Shown here piece after piece: positions 33,616-41,979 of a stretch of DNA of 64,000 nt. This DNA is from Gillisella taibaishanensis (GTDB lineage: Bacteria; Pseudomonadota; Alphaproteobacteria; Rhizobiales; Rhizobiaceae). Position 1 is the stretch's first letter. Every line of letters starts with the position of its first letter. The stretch spans positions 558,001-622,000 of the forward strand of contig NZ_MKIN01000021.1 in NCBI RefSeq assembly GCF_001938985.1. Direction: 5' to 3'. The notes under the pieces were generated by a model. That model had not been told where the DNA came from and did no database searches. It saw nothing but the letters and a program-made list of their open reading frames with translations. Made by a program: the position numbers and the translations under genes.

Positions 33616-34236
33616 ATGCGATTGGACCCACAAGCTTTCTTCTACAGGCGTGTCGAAGCGCTTGGCGACATCGTCTTCGGCGTTGCCATGACGATGCTGG
33701 TCTATGACGTGCCGCTGCATGACAGGCTGAGTGCTGCACCGACGCTATCGGAAATCTGGAATGTCGATGGTCAGACGCTGACCGCCCTTGGCCTAAGCTT
33801 CGCTGTCGGGATGATGTTCTGGCTGAGCCACCACCGTCGGCTTGCGCTCGCCCGCCGCAACGGCGGCTTTGAATTCGTGGTCACGGCGGCGTTTCTACTG
33901 TCGATTGCCTGCCTTCCGCTCACGACCTCCCTCTACGGCATAAAGGGGGCCGCCGGCGATGTACTGACGGTCTACAGTTCCCATCTCGCCATAATTGCTC
34001 TGCTGAACGTGTTTCTCTGGTTGATGGCCTGGTACTCCAAGGCGGATATGACCGAGCCCGTCGCGGCGAACCTGCTCATCCCGCCGATCATTTCCTTCGC
34101 CATTCTCGCCGCTGCAGCAGTCACCTCTCTATGGTCGTCGGACCTCCCACAGATTCTGATGTATGCCGCATTCCTGTCGCCTCTATCAGAGCACCTCGCC
34201 AGAAGGGTTCACAGGACCGACAAAAAAGAGGGATAA
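33616..34236 (+). CDS. TMEM175-family (DUF1211) potassium channel-like protein
   Basis: This 206-residue membrane protein has about six hydrophobic segments and the family signature RVEALGDIVFGVAMTMLVYDV near residues 12-32, with FWLSHHRRL after the third helix. Bacterial TMEM175 proteins form K+-selective leak channels. The start has no strong ribosome site. It is followed by a bidirectional hairpin terminator and appears to be independent of its neighbours. Confidence 0.82.
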   Translation: MRLDPQAFFYRRVEALGDIVFGVAMTMLVYDVPLHDRLSAAPTLSEIWNVDGQTLTALGLSFAVGMMFWLSHHRRLALARRNGGFEFVVTAAFLLSIACLPLTTSLYGIKGAAGDVLTVYSSHLAIIALLNVFLWLMAWYSKADMTEPVAANLLIPPIISFAILAAAAVTSLWSSDLPQILMYAAFLSPLSEHLARRVHRTDKKEG

Positions 34237-34257
34237 CGGGCGCAGAAGATGCGCCCG
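34237..34257. terminator. bidirectional intrinsic terminator
   Basis: CGGGCGCA (34237-34244) and TGCGCCCG (34250-34257) form an 8-bp stem with a 5-base loop between the convergent channel and cupin genes. In the minus direction it is followed by TTATCCCTCTTTTTT. Confidence 0.7.
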
Positions 34258-34266
34258 CCTTTGGCA

Positions 34267-34662
34267 TTATCCGTTGTAATCCGCGTCAGCGACATGCTCT
34301 AGCCAGTCGACCGCCTTGCCATCAAGCGATTCCTGGATGGCAATATGGGTCATGGCCGTCGTAGGGCTTGCCCCGTGCCAGTGCTTTTCGCCCGGCCCAA
34401 ACCACACGACGTCGCCGGGGCGGATTTCCTCCACCGGACCGCCGTCACGCTGAACGCGACCAAGGCCTGACGTAACGATCAACACCTGGCCAAGCGGGTG
34501 CGTGTGCCAGGCGGTGCGCGCGCCGGGCTCAAATATCACGGTATTTCCGGCGGCGCGAGCGGGATCGCGCACGGGAAACAGCGGATCAATCCGCACTGTT
34601 CCGGTGAACCAATCGGCCGGACCCTTGCCGGATGGCTGGCTGCCTGCGCGTCGAATATCCAT
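34267..34662 (-). CDS. cupin-domain protein
   Basis: This 131-residue single-domain cupin has motif 1 with metal ligands [17 protein letters not shown] (two His, Gln/Glu position) and motif 2 [17 protein letters not shown]. It resembles small cupins annotated as hydroxynitrile-lyase-like or carboxymuconolactone-decarboxylase-associated. AGAAGGAACGAT precedes the ATG at 34662; the longer frame has no ribosome site. It is monocistronic, and its reaction is unknown. Confidence 0.85.
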   Translation of the reverse strand: MDIRRAGSQPSGKGPADWFTGTVRIDPLFPVRDPARAAGNTVIFEPGARTAWHTHPLGQVLIVTSGLGRVQRDGGPVEEIRPGDVVWFGPGEKHWHGASPTTAMTHIAIQESLDGKAVDWLEHVADADYNG

Positions 34663-34847
34663 CTTATCGTTCCTTCTCTTCCGCTTTGCGTATGGGAATC
34701 GAGTTGCACCGGGCAACGCCCGCCGCTTGCGTCCTTTGAAGCAAAAGGCGGACATGGATGCAAGCAACGGCCCATCTCAACCCACCCTCTTGTTTCCCCC
34801 GGGAAATGCCCCACTTGGGAGAAGAGGAGAAATGCAGGAGGTCTTCG

Positions 34848-35993
34848 ATGGTTGCATCCGTGGGCAGGATAACGTCTCTCGCCTTTGTCGCGGCACTCGC
34901 GCTGCAATGGCCGGCATATGCCGAAAGCATCAATGCCGGCAATCGTCCCGCCAGCGCTGAGCGGCCGTTCAAAACGCAGACAATCGCGCAATTCGACACG
35001 CCCTGGGCGCTAACATTCCTACCCGATGGCCGTATGCTGGTGACGGAAAAACCGGGCGGTCTTTTTGTCGTGACGCAGACGGGCGAGAAGCGCGAAATCA
35101 GCGGCGTGCCAAAGGTCGCAGCCGAGGGACAGAATGGCCTGCTTGATATCGCCATCGCACCTGACTTTGCCACCTCGTCGTTGGTCTACCTCACCTATGT
35201 TGAACAGGATGCCGGTGGGACGCGGCTAGTGCTGGCAAAAGCGAAGCTGACCCTGGCGCAGGACAAGGCGCAACTTGACGATCTCACCCCCATCTGGCGC
35301 CAGACGCCGGGCGGTGGAGGCGGCCAGCCCGGCGGCATCATCGCGTTTGACCCGCAGGGCAAGACGCTGTTTCTCACCGTGGGTGACCGGATGCAGCCGC
35401 AAACGGCCCAGGATCCGAAACAGGCGCGTGGCAAGGTGCTGCATCTTAACCTGGATGGCTCGATCCCATCAGACAATCCCGATGCCAGCAAGGGCGGCAT
35501 CGAAGGCGAGACCTGGACGACAGGGCATCGCAACCCCTATGGCCTCGCCTTTGCGCCTAACGGGAAACTGTGGCTCAACGAAATGGGTCCCCGCGGCGGC
35601 GACGAACTGAACCTCATTGAAAAGGGCAAAAACTACGGCTGGCCGCTGGTCTCGAATGGCGACCAATATAGCGGCGAGCCGATCCCGCGCCATTCGACCC
35701 GACCGGAATTCGCCGCCCCATTGGTTTACTGGACACCCGTCATCGCTCCCGCCGGTCTCGTCTTCTACGAAGGCAAGATGTTCCCGCAATGGAAGGGCTC
35801 CGCGTTGATTGGGGGCCTGAGGGTCAAGTCGCTGGTGCGCGTCAGCTTTGATGCGAAGGGACAACCTGACGAGGCCGACCGCTTCGACATGCAGGCACGC
35901 GTCCGTGACGTTGCCGTGGCACCGGATGGTGCCATCTGGCTGATCGAGGATAGCAAGTCTAGCAAGCTGATGCGGCTGACGCCGAAGAGCTGA
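34848..35993 (+). CDS. PQQ-dependent soluble aldose sugar dehydrogenase family protein
   Basis: This 381-residue exported protein has a signal peptide (about 1-25, ending AYA-ES) and a six-bladed beta-propeller of the glucose/sorbosone dehydrogenase family: FLPDGRMLVTEK, GLLDIAIAPDF, TTGHRNPYGLAFAP, NEMGPRGGDELNLI, NYGWPLVSNG. The TGHRNPYG motif carries residues that contact PQQ in Asd/YliI. GCAGGAGG lies 6 bases before the ATG at 34848. It would oxidise aldoses in the periplasm if PQQ is available. Confidence 0.9.
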   Translation: MVASVGRITSLAFVAALALQWPAYAESINAGNRPASAERPFKTQTIAQFDTPWALTFLPDGRMLVTEKPGGLFVVTQTGEKREISGVPKVAAEGQNGLLDIAIAPDFATSSLVYLTYVEQDAGGTRLVLAKAKLTLAQDKAQLDDLTPIWRQTPGGGGGQPGGIIAFDPQGKTLFLTVGDRMQPQTAQDPKQARGKVLHLNLDGSIPSDNPDASKGGIEGETWTTGHRNPYGLAFAPNGKLWLNEMGPRGGDELNLIEKGKNYGWPLVSNGDQYSGEPIPRHSTRPEFAAPLVYWTPVIAPAGLVFYEGKMFPQWKGSALIGGLRVKSLVRVSFDAKGQPDEADRFDMQARVRDVAVAPDGAIWLIEDSKSSKLMRLTPKS

Positions 35994-36015
35994 TCCTCAA
36001 TGCCGCAGGCCCAAT

Positions 36016-36044
36016 GGCTCGCCCCTATCACGCCGTGGCGAGCC
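36016..36044. terminator. hairpin spanning the end of the M20 gene
   Basis: GGCTCGCC (36016-36023) pairs with GGCGAGCC (36037-36044); the right arm lies inside the last codons of the minus-strand hydrolase. It sits between two convergent genes and may serve both. Confidence 0.4.
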
Positions 36045-37272
36045 TCAGCACGGCAGCGCCGAGCACCTGGCAACCGGCGATGCAGTGATCCGGCTCGACA
36101 TGTTCCGCCTCGTTATGGCTGAGGCCATCGCGGCAGGGCACGAAGATCATCGCGGATGGAGCAACGCGGTTCAGGAACAGCGCATCATGGAAGGCGCCGG
36201 ACAGAAGATGCGCCGTGGCAAACCCGCAATCGGATGCAGCTTCTTGTAATGTGGCCAGCAGAGGCTCCGGAAATTGTGCCGGCGCCATGTCGAAGATGCG
36301 TGTGACTGCGGTACCGCAGCCCTGGACATTGGCGTGGGTCTCAAACGTCTTGCGGATCAAGTTTTCATTGATATCGAGGACAGCGGTGCTCGGATGTCTG
36401 AGATCAACCGTCAGCCGGACCGTGTCTGGAATAGCATTGACGGCACCGGGCAGGCAGGAGATCCGGCCAACCGTAAAGCGCGCCTCTGCATCGCCGGGCA
36501 TGATCGACGCATAGAGTTCCGCGAGCGCCTGCGACACCGTCAGCATGGGATCGCGCCGATAGGCAAGCGCAGTGGTGCCCGCATGCGCAGTCTGTCCCGT
36601 CACGACCACGTCCAGCCAGCGGGTTCCTTGGATACCGGTCACGACACCGATTGGAATACCCTGGTGTTCCAGCGAAGGCCCCTGCTCAATATGCACTTCG
36701 AGATAGGCCGAAACAGGAAAGCCGAGCGGTCTCGGCTGCGCCTCCGGCAGGCTGTCCAGCGTCGCGGCGAGTTCTTCGGCAAAGCCCGCGCCATCCGTCG
36801 CCTTCAGATCCCGCCAGCTATCTGGAATTGCGGCCTCGGCAAAGGCCAGGGAGCCCATGCAGCCGGGCGCAAAGCGACAGCCTTCCTCATTGGTGAAGGC
36901 CACGACCTCAACCGCTCTTTCGGTGGCTATCTCTTGGTCTTCGAGGGTTTCCAGCACCTCGAAGGCAGCCAGCGTTCCAAGCGCGCCATCAAATTTTCCG
37001 CCTGCGGGCTGGCTATCGAGATGGCTGCCGATCAGAAGCGGCGGCAGATCCGGATTTTTGCCCTCCCGGCGGATAAAGAGATTGGCGATCGGATCTTGAA
37101 AGACCACAAAGCCACGCTCCCGCGCCAGTTTTGCCAGCAGCCGCCGCGCCTCGCGATCGAGCGCTGTGAGCGCCTGCCGGTTGACGCCACCTTTTTCCGT
37201 ACCGCCGATAGCGGCAAAGTGCTGCAACCGCGCCAGCAGCCGCTCACTGTTGATGGCGAAGCCTTGCATCAT
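36028..37272 (-). CDS. M20-family Zn-dependent amidohydrolase (allantoate/N-carbamoyl-amino-acid type)
   Basis: This 414-residue enzyme has the two-metal motifs of the family: GSHLDSQPAGGKFDGALG, NEEGCRFAPG and the C-terminal DGLSHNEAEH, with a dimerisation domain insert (about 210-325). Relatives cleave N-carbamoyl amino acids, allantoate or beta-ureidopropionate. AAAGGCAAAGAG precedes the ATG-ATG start at 37272. It is the last gene of the minus-strand LacI/ABC cluster and 11 bases after the BtpA-family gene. Its presence suggests the transported compound contains an amide or ureido group. Confidence 0.88.
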   Translation of the reverse strand: MMQGFAINSERLLARLQHFAAIGGTEKGGVNRQALTALDREARRLLAKLARERGFVVFQDPIANLFIRREGKNPDLPPLLIGSHLDSQPAGGKFDGALGTLAAFEVLETLEDQEIATERAVEVVAFTNEEGCRFAPGCMGSLAFAEAAIPDSWRDLKATDGAGFAEELAATLDSLPEAQPRPLGFPVSAYLEVHIEQGPSLEHQGIPIGVVTGIQGTRWLDVVVTGQTAHAGTTALAYRRDPMLTVSQALAELYASIMPGDAEARFTVGRISCLPGAVNAIPDTVRLTVDLRHPSTAVLDINENLIRKTFETHANVQGCGTAVTRIFDMAPAQFPEPLLATLQEAASDCGFATAHLLSGAFHDALFLNRVAPSAMIFVPCRDGLSHNEAEHVEPDHCIAGCQVLGAAVLRLATA

Positions 37273-37283
37273 CTCTTTGCCTT

Positions 37284-38129
37284 TCAGCCGTTCAACCCGG
37301 GCTGAGCCGCCGCCACGAAGCTGCGGACCCGCGACAGTTCCACCGGGTTCCACCAGACACCACCAACCTTCAACGAGGAAGCGACAATGACACCGCTGGT
37401 GCGCGCCAGGATTTCGACGATATTGCCTTCGCTGACGCCCGAGCCGACCAGCAACGGCAGGTGCGTCGCCTTGCCGATTTCCTCGATCTCTTCGATCGTG
37501 GCGCTGTTGCCGGTGCGCTGACCGGTCGCGATGACCCCGTCTGCATCGAAGAAAGCGAGGTCGCGGGTCAGCTCCTCGATGGTGCGGTCGGCGGTGATAG
37601 CATGGGCGCCGTGCTTCACATGGCTATCGGCAAACACCTTGATATGTTCGGCGCGCAGCAGTGAGCGGTAACGCATCGCCTCTGCGGCCCGGCCTTCCAT
37701 GAAGCCTTCGTTTGCCACATAGGCATTGGCCCACTGGTTGACGCGGATGAACTTGGCGCCACCAGCCATGGCAATCGCGAAGGCCGGGATTGGCGCATTA
37801 GCCAGCACGTTGATGCCGAGCGGCACGCCGATGGCGCATGCGATACGGTCGGTCACCACGCTCATGAAGGCCGAGGTTTCCGGGCCGATATCCTCTGGCT
37901 TGGAAAAGGGGATGTCGCCGTGGTTTTCGATGATGATGCCATGCATGCCGCCCTCGATCAGGGCTTCGGCATCGCGCATGCAGGTATCATAGATCGTGTC
38001 CATTGCCGCCCCACGATAGCGCGGCGCACCGGGAAAGGCGGGGCAATGCACCATGCCGATCAGCGCCTTGGGCCTGCCAAAGATTTCCACGATGGCATTG
38101 GCCGCATTGTCGGATATGGTCTCACTCAT
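37284..38129 (-). CDS. BtpA/SgcQ-family TIM-barrel protein
   Basis: This 281-residue protein shows the family motifs ALIGMVHCPAFPGAPRY, EALIEGGMHGIIIENHGDIPF, GINVLANAPIPAFAIAMAGGAKFIRVNQW and VLVGSGV-like LLVGSGVSEGN. The family includes cyanobacterial BtpA and E. coli SgcQ; its chemistry is not settled but the fold suggests a phosphosugar or nucleoside enzyme. AAGGA is placed best for the second of two adjacent ATGs (38129). The start codon lies only 24 bases from that of the divergent PfkB gene. Confidence 0.85.
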   Translation of the reverse strand: MSETISDNAANAIVEIFGRPKALIGMVHCPAFPGAPRYRGAAMDTIYDTCMRDAEALIEGGMHGIIIENHGDIPFSKPEDIGPETSAFMSVVTDRIACAIGVPLGINVLANAPIPAFAIAMAGGAKFIRVNQWANAYVANEGFMEGRAAEAMRYRSLLRAEHIKVFADSHVKHGAHAITADRTIEELTRDLAFFDADGVIATGQRTGNSATIEEIEEIGKATHLPLLVGSGVSEGNIVEILARTSGVIVASSLKVGGVWWNPVELSRVRSFVAAAQPGLNG

Positions 38130-38137
38130 CATCAGTC

Positions 38138-38147
38138 CTTTCGAAAG
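38138..38147. promoter_or_regulatory. palindrome containing both divergent ribosome-binding sites
   Basis: CTTTCGAAAG at 38138-38147 is a perfect palindrome within the 24 bases between the BtpA-family and PfkB start codons. Its GAAAG half acts as a Shine-Dalgarno on either strand (GAAAGGA for the minus gene). There is no room here for promoters. Confidence 0.5.
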
Positions 38148-38153
38148 CGTTCC

Positions 38154-39050
38154 ATGCGCGCCTTTGTCCTCGGCAATATCGCACTCGACGAAACCTATTC
38201 CCTTGCAGCCCTGCCGCAACCGGGCGCGTCCATTTTTGGTGCCCAGGCCAGCCGCGATCTCGGCGGCAAGGGCTGCAACCAGGCCATCGTACTGGCGCGT
38301 ACCGGTGTCGCCACCACGCTCGTTGCCGCCATCGGCACCGATGACAGAGCCGCATCGCTGGCCAATGCCATTGCAGAAGAGCCCGTCACGCCCGAACTCA
38401 TTTCCACTCCCGGCACTGTCAGCGACCTCTCTATCATCCTGACGACACCGGACGGCGAAAATTCGATCATCACGACGCGCGATGCCGCCTCACATTTCAC
38501 CGCCAAGGCCGCCGTTCATTCACTGCAGGCGGCAACAGCCGGCGACCTATTGGTTCTGCAGGGTAATCTACCCGAGGAGACCACGGTCACCGCCCTCAAA
38601 ACAGCCCGCACGAAAGGCATGGTCACCGCCTTCAACCCGTCGCCGCTGCAGCCCTGGTTCCCGAGCCTCTGGCCGCTGATCGATATCGCCTTTCTCAACC
38701 AAGGCGAGGCCGAGCAATTGACGGCAAGAACCGGAGCAGACGCCGGATCGGTTTTACTTTCAGCCGGCGTCTCCCACGTCATTCTCACCCTTGGCGGTGC
38801 CGGTGCCTTGCTCGTCACCGCCGAGGGCGCAACTTCCGTTCCCGCCGCCTCCGCAGCTGTCATCGATACGACAGGTGCGGGCGACTGCTTCATGGCAACG
38901 GCGCTAGCCTCCGCCCTCCTTCGCATGGTCCCCGTGGACCAAACAGCGCTGGAGCATGCCGCGAAGGCTTCCGCCATCACCGTCAGCCGCCGAGGAACGC
39001 GACAGGCATTTCCGAGCGCATCGGAATTTGCCGCGATCCTTCGGCTGTAA
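38154..39050 (+). CDS. PfkB/ribokinase-family sugar kinase
   Basis: This 298-residue kinase has the N-terminal GxN-A-DE and GGKGCNQA motifs (LGNIALDETY, DLGGKGCNQAIVLARTG) and the C-terminal DTTGAGDCF with the catalytic Asp. It is close to ribokinase in length and pattern. The start at 38154 is preceded by GAAAG. It is the only plus-strand gene inside the minus-strand LacI/ABC cluster and ends 5 bases from the stop of the convergent PF07090 gene. It probably phosphorylates the sugar released by the cluster's hydrolases. Confidence 0.9.
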   Translation: MRAFVLGNIALDETYSLAALPQPGASIFGAQASRDLGGKGCNQAIVLARTGVATTLVAAIGTDDRAASLANAIAEEPVTPELISTPGTVSDLSIILTTPDGENSIITTRDAASHFTAKAAVHSLQAATAGDLLVLQGNLPEETTVTALKTARTKGMVTAFNPSPLQPWFPSLWPLIDIAFLNQGEAEQLTARTGADAGSVLLSAGVSHVILTLGGAGALLVTAEGATSVPAASAAVIDTTGAGDCFMATALASALLRMVPVDQTALEHAAKASAITVSRRGTRQAFPSASEFAAILRL

Positions 39051-39055
39051 AAAGA

Positions 39056-39826
39056 TCAGGCTTTTTCCGTCAGCCAGCCCAGAATGTTCTTCCAGAGCTT
39101 GCCATAGCCCTCCCATTCGCAGAAGGCCGGCGAGAGCCAGTGCGGACCGATATCCGAGGTCCAGGCGGCGCTGCGGCCCTTGCCAAAATGGCCGGTCACG
39201 AGCAGCGGATGACCACCCTGATCCGCAGGCAGGCGGGCAACCACTTCCACATCGGCGCGGTCGCGCACCTCTACTTCGTTGACGCCGAGCAGCAGAGGCC
39301 ATTCGCCTGTCAGGCCCGCCACAGTCGGGTGATCTGGCTTAACGATATCTGCGGTGGAGCCTTCCGGAATTTCCACACGGTCATCCCAGGGCAAGCAGGT
39401 CACCGGCAGCACGTCTTCAACAGGCGTGCGGCGCCAGCGGGCCTTGCCGTCAATGCCCTGGAAGGAGAAATAGCCGCCGACCATCAGCAAGCTGCCGCCT
39501 TTTTCCACCCAGGCTTTGATCAGCTTCAACCGGTTCGGCACGGTTTTCGAATGCAGCCAGACAGCAGGCGGCAGAAGCAGTGAATTGGCGCCGATATCCG
39601 AGAGGATGATCGTGTCATAGGCATCGAGACCTGCCATCTCAAAGGGGAATTTTTCCACCGCATCATGGGCTGTCATATAGGTCAGCTCGAATTCGCTGCC
39701 TTCAAGCGCCTTCACCAGCGGCTCGGCGCCGAGATGAAAGGTGACGCTGCCGAACTGGTCGAAGCCTTTGTAATGGGTGGCGGAGCTGACCCAGCTTTCG
39801 CCGACAAGGAGAATTTTTTTCGTCAT
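39056..39826 (-). CDS. PF07090-type glutamine amidotransferase-like protein
   Basis: This 256-residue protein has the class I amidotransferase-like fold of the putative glutamine amidotransferase family PF07090: ILLVGESWVSSATHYKGFD, DTIILSDIGANSLLL, WVEKGGSLLMVGGYFSFQG and a C-terminal VTGHFGKGRSAAWTSDIGPHW. The usual nucleophile-elbow Cys is not seen (the position reads MVGGYF), so amidotransferase activity is doubtful. It follows the phosphotriesterase-like gene in the operon. Its role is unknown. Confidence 0.8.
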   Translation of the reverse strand: MTKKILLVGESWVSSATHYKGFDQFGSVTFHLGAEPLVKALEGSEFELTYMTAHDAVEKFPFEMAGLDAYDTIILSDIGANSLLLPPAVWLHSKTVPNRLKLIKAWVEKGGSLLMVGGYFSFQGIDGKARWRRTPVEDVLPVTCLPWDDRVEIPEGSTADIVKPDHPTVAGLTGEWPLLLGVNEVEVRDRADVEVVARLPADQGGHPLLVTGHFGKGRSAAWTSDIGPHWLSPAFCEWEGYGKLWKNILGWLTEKA

Positions 39827-39860
39827 CACTTTCGTTCCATATCAATGAGGTCTCCGGGTT

Positions 39861-40970
39861 TTAGTTTGAGGCATTTTCGGACGGAAAACCGGTATCCACT
39901 TTTCCTGAAAATGCTTCGAAGACCGAGCGCGGGTTATCCCGCATGAGGGTTTGAAGGGTGGCGTCATCCAGCCCGTGCCGCTTCAGGCGCGGCAGGAAAT
40001 GCTTGAGGATATAGGCATAGCCATTGCCGCCATATTTCGTCAGCATCATCTTCAGGAAGACGTCGTGGGAGAGCAGGATGCGGTCCAGATGCCCGCGTTC
40101 CACCAGTTTGACGATGGCGCGTGCCGCCTCTTCGTCGCTCGGGCATTGCACCTGCTGGTCGGCATAGAAGAAATCCATGCCGATCATGTCATATTCGATA
40201 AAGGCGCCGCGGCTGGCGAGTTCGCCCTGATAGGCGAGATCGTCATGGGACGGGTTCATGTGGCAAAGCACGGTGTGGCGCAGATCCGCACCCTCTTCCG
40301 CCACCACATCCAGCACCTTGTGGCCGAGCCGGAACCAGCCCGGCAAATGCACCATCAGCGGCAGGCCAGTGCGGACTTGCGCCTGCGCCGCACCGCGCAG
40401 CGATTTTTCTTCTTCCGGGGTGAAATCCGAGGACACGCCGATTTCGCCGATAAGGCCGATCTTGATATCGCTGCCGTCGACGCCTTGGAGCGCTTCTGCG
40501 ACGATTTCATCGGCGATAGCATCGACCGTAAGGCCTGCCACTTTTTCGGGATGGGATGAGGCAAGATAGTAGCCGGCCCCCATCACGATGTTCAGCCCGG
40601 ACGCTTTGGAAATCCGCTGCATAGCGCGCGGATTGCGGCCGATGCCCTGGCAGGTCGGCTCGACCACTGTGTGACCGCCCTCAGTCGCGAAGGCCTTGAG
40701 TTCGGCGATTGCCAGCGGCTCATCGTCAAGCGTGATGTTGTGCTTGTTGACGAAAGGGTCCTGGCGCAACTCGCCGAGGATTTCCATGCAGACGAAGCCT
40801 TCGGCGAGATATTGCCGCTCCGGCGTCTTCGGTGCGTGCCACCAGCAGCGGCAGTCGTTGAGGATATGCTCGTGCATCAGCGTCACGCCCAGCTTTTCCA
40901 CCGGGATCGCGCCTTGCACGGTCATCACCTTGCCGGAGCGCACATGGCCTTCTGAGAGTTCACTCGCCAT
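39861..40970 (-). CDS. phosphotriesterase-family hydrolase (lactonase/esterase-like) with repeat-derived tail
   Basis: This 369-residue amidohydrolase-superfamily protein has metal ligands His-x-His in LMHEHILND, the bridging-acid segment GLIGEIG (Glu in place of the carboxylated Lys), two later His in MVHLPGW and VLCHMNPSHDD, and Asp in LLSHDVFLK. Relatives include lactonases and esterases more often than true phosphotriesterases. AGAAAGG precedes the ATG at 40970. The last residues, AFSGKVDTGFPSENASN, are encoded by a palindromic repeat (39871-39914), an unusual C-terminal graft. Confidence 0.87.
   Translation of the reverse strand: MASELSEGHVRSGKVMTVQGAIPVEKLGVTLMHEHILNDCRCWWHAPKTPERQYLAEGFVCMEILGELRQDPFVNKHNITLDDEPLAIAELKAFATEGGHTVVEPTCQGIGRNPRAMQRISKASGLNIVMGAGYYLASSHPEKVAGLTVDAIADEIVAEALQGVDGSDIKIGLIGEIGVSSDFTPEEEKSLRGAAQAQVRTGLPLMVHLPGWFRLGHKVLDVVAEEGADLRHTVLCHMNPSHDDLAYQGELASRGAFIEYDMIGMDFFYADQQVQCPSDEEAARAIVKLVERGHLDRILLSHDVFLKMMLTKYGGNGYAYILKHFLPRLKRHGLDDATLQTLMRDNPRSVFEAFSGKVDTGFPSENASN
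39871..39914. repeat. palindromic repeat inside the 3' end of a coding gene
   Basis: GCATTTTC (39871-39878) pairs with GAAAATGC (39907-39914) around GGAAAACCGGTATCCACTTT. It is the same family as the elements at 7567, 19341 and 31645, but here it is in frame with the phosphotriesterase-like gene and encodes its tail. Confidence 0.7.
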
Positions 40971-40974
40971 AACA

Positions 40975-41979
40975 TCAGGCCTTTCTCTTGGCGCCAAAGC
41001 GGAAATTGGCGGTGAAGATGCGGGTGTTCAGCCAGATGGCGGCCAGGATGATCGCGCCTGTGACGATCTGGGTGAAGAAGGGTGAGATATGCATCAGGAT
41101 CAGCCCGTTGCCGATGACGGCAATGGTCATTGTTCCCAGCACAGTGCCGAGGATGGTGCCGCGACCACCCATCAGGGATGTGCCGCCCAGAACCACAGCC
41201 GCTACGACCTGCAATTCGAAACCCACAGCGGCATTAGACGAACCGGAGCCGAGACGGGCGGCAATCAGCAGACCAGCAATGGCAGAGGCTACGCCCGCCA
41301 CTAGATAGACGGAGGCAAGTATCCATTTCGCCGGCATGCCGACCCGGCGGGCGGCTTCCAAGTTGGAGCCGACGGCAACGATGCGCCGGCCATAACGGGT
41401 CGACGAGATCACGACATAACCGATCACTGTCACGAGAATGCCGATCAGCGCCGGCACTGGCATGCCCAGCCAATCGCCGCGACCGAGAAAGAAGAAGCCC
41501 GGCGCGTCGGGGATCGGAATGGAATAGCCCTGGGTGATATAGAGCGCCACGCCGCGCAGGATCGATAGGCCGGCAAGCGTGACGATGAAGGCCGGAATGC
41601 CCTGATAGGCGATGAACCAGCCCTGCAGCAGGCCGAGTGCTCCGCCCAGGGTAAGCATGGCCACCAGCACCAGCGGCCAGGGATAGCCCGTCGCCAACAT
41701 GATGGCGCCGACGGCATTGATCAGCGCCACCATGGAACCAACAGAAAGATCGATACCGCCGGTGATGATGACAAGCGTCATGGCGATCGACACGATCAGG
41801 ATCGGAGCTGCCTGGCGCACGACATTGAGCAGGTTACCCGTTGTCAGGAACGTATCCGTCATGGCGGAGAAGAACACCATACAGGCGAGAAAGAAGATGG
41901 CGATGGAAAGGACCTGGGCGTTTTCCGCAATGAAATCGGCAAGCGGCGAGCCTTTGGCGCGTTCGGTATAGACGGTCAA
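40975..41979 (-). CDS. sugar ABC transporter permease (RbsC-like)
   Basis: This 334-residue membrane protein has about nine hydrophobic segments with the family motifs GGIDLSVGSMVALINAVGA near residues 73-91 and AAVVLGGTSLMGGRGTI near 260. The start is TTG at 41979, overlapping the TGA of the ATPase gene (TTGA) with GGGAG upstream; no other start fits before the first helix. It is the membrane channel of the LacI-controlled importer. Confidence 0.92.
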   Translation of the reverse strand: MTVYTERAKGSPLADFIAENAQVLSIAIFFLACMVFFSAMTDTFLTTGNLLNVVRQAAPILIVSIAMTLVIITGGIDLSVGSMVALINAVGAIMLATGYPWPLVLVAMLTLGGALGLLQGWFIAYQGIPAFIVTLAGLSILRGVALYITQGYSIPIPDAPGFFFLGRGDWLGMPVPALIGILVTVIGYVVISSTRYGRRIVAVGSNLEAARRVGMPAKWILASVYLVAGVASAIAGLLIAARLGSGSSNAAVGFELQVVAAVVLGGTSLMGGRGTILGTVLGTMTIAVIGNGLILMHISPFFTQIVTGAIILAAIWLNTRIFTANFRFGAKRKA

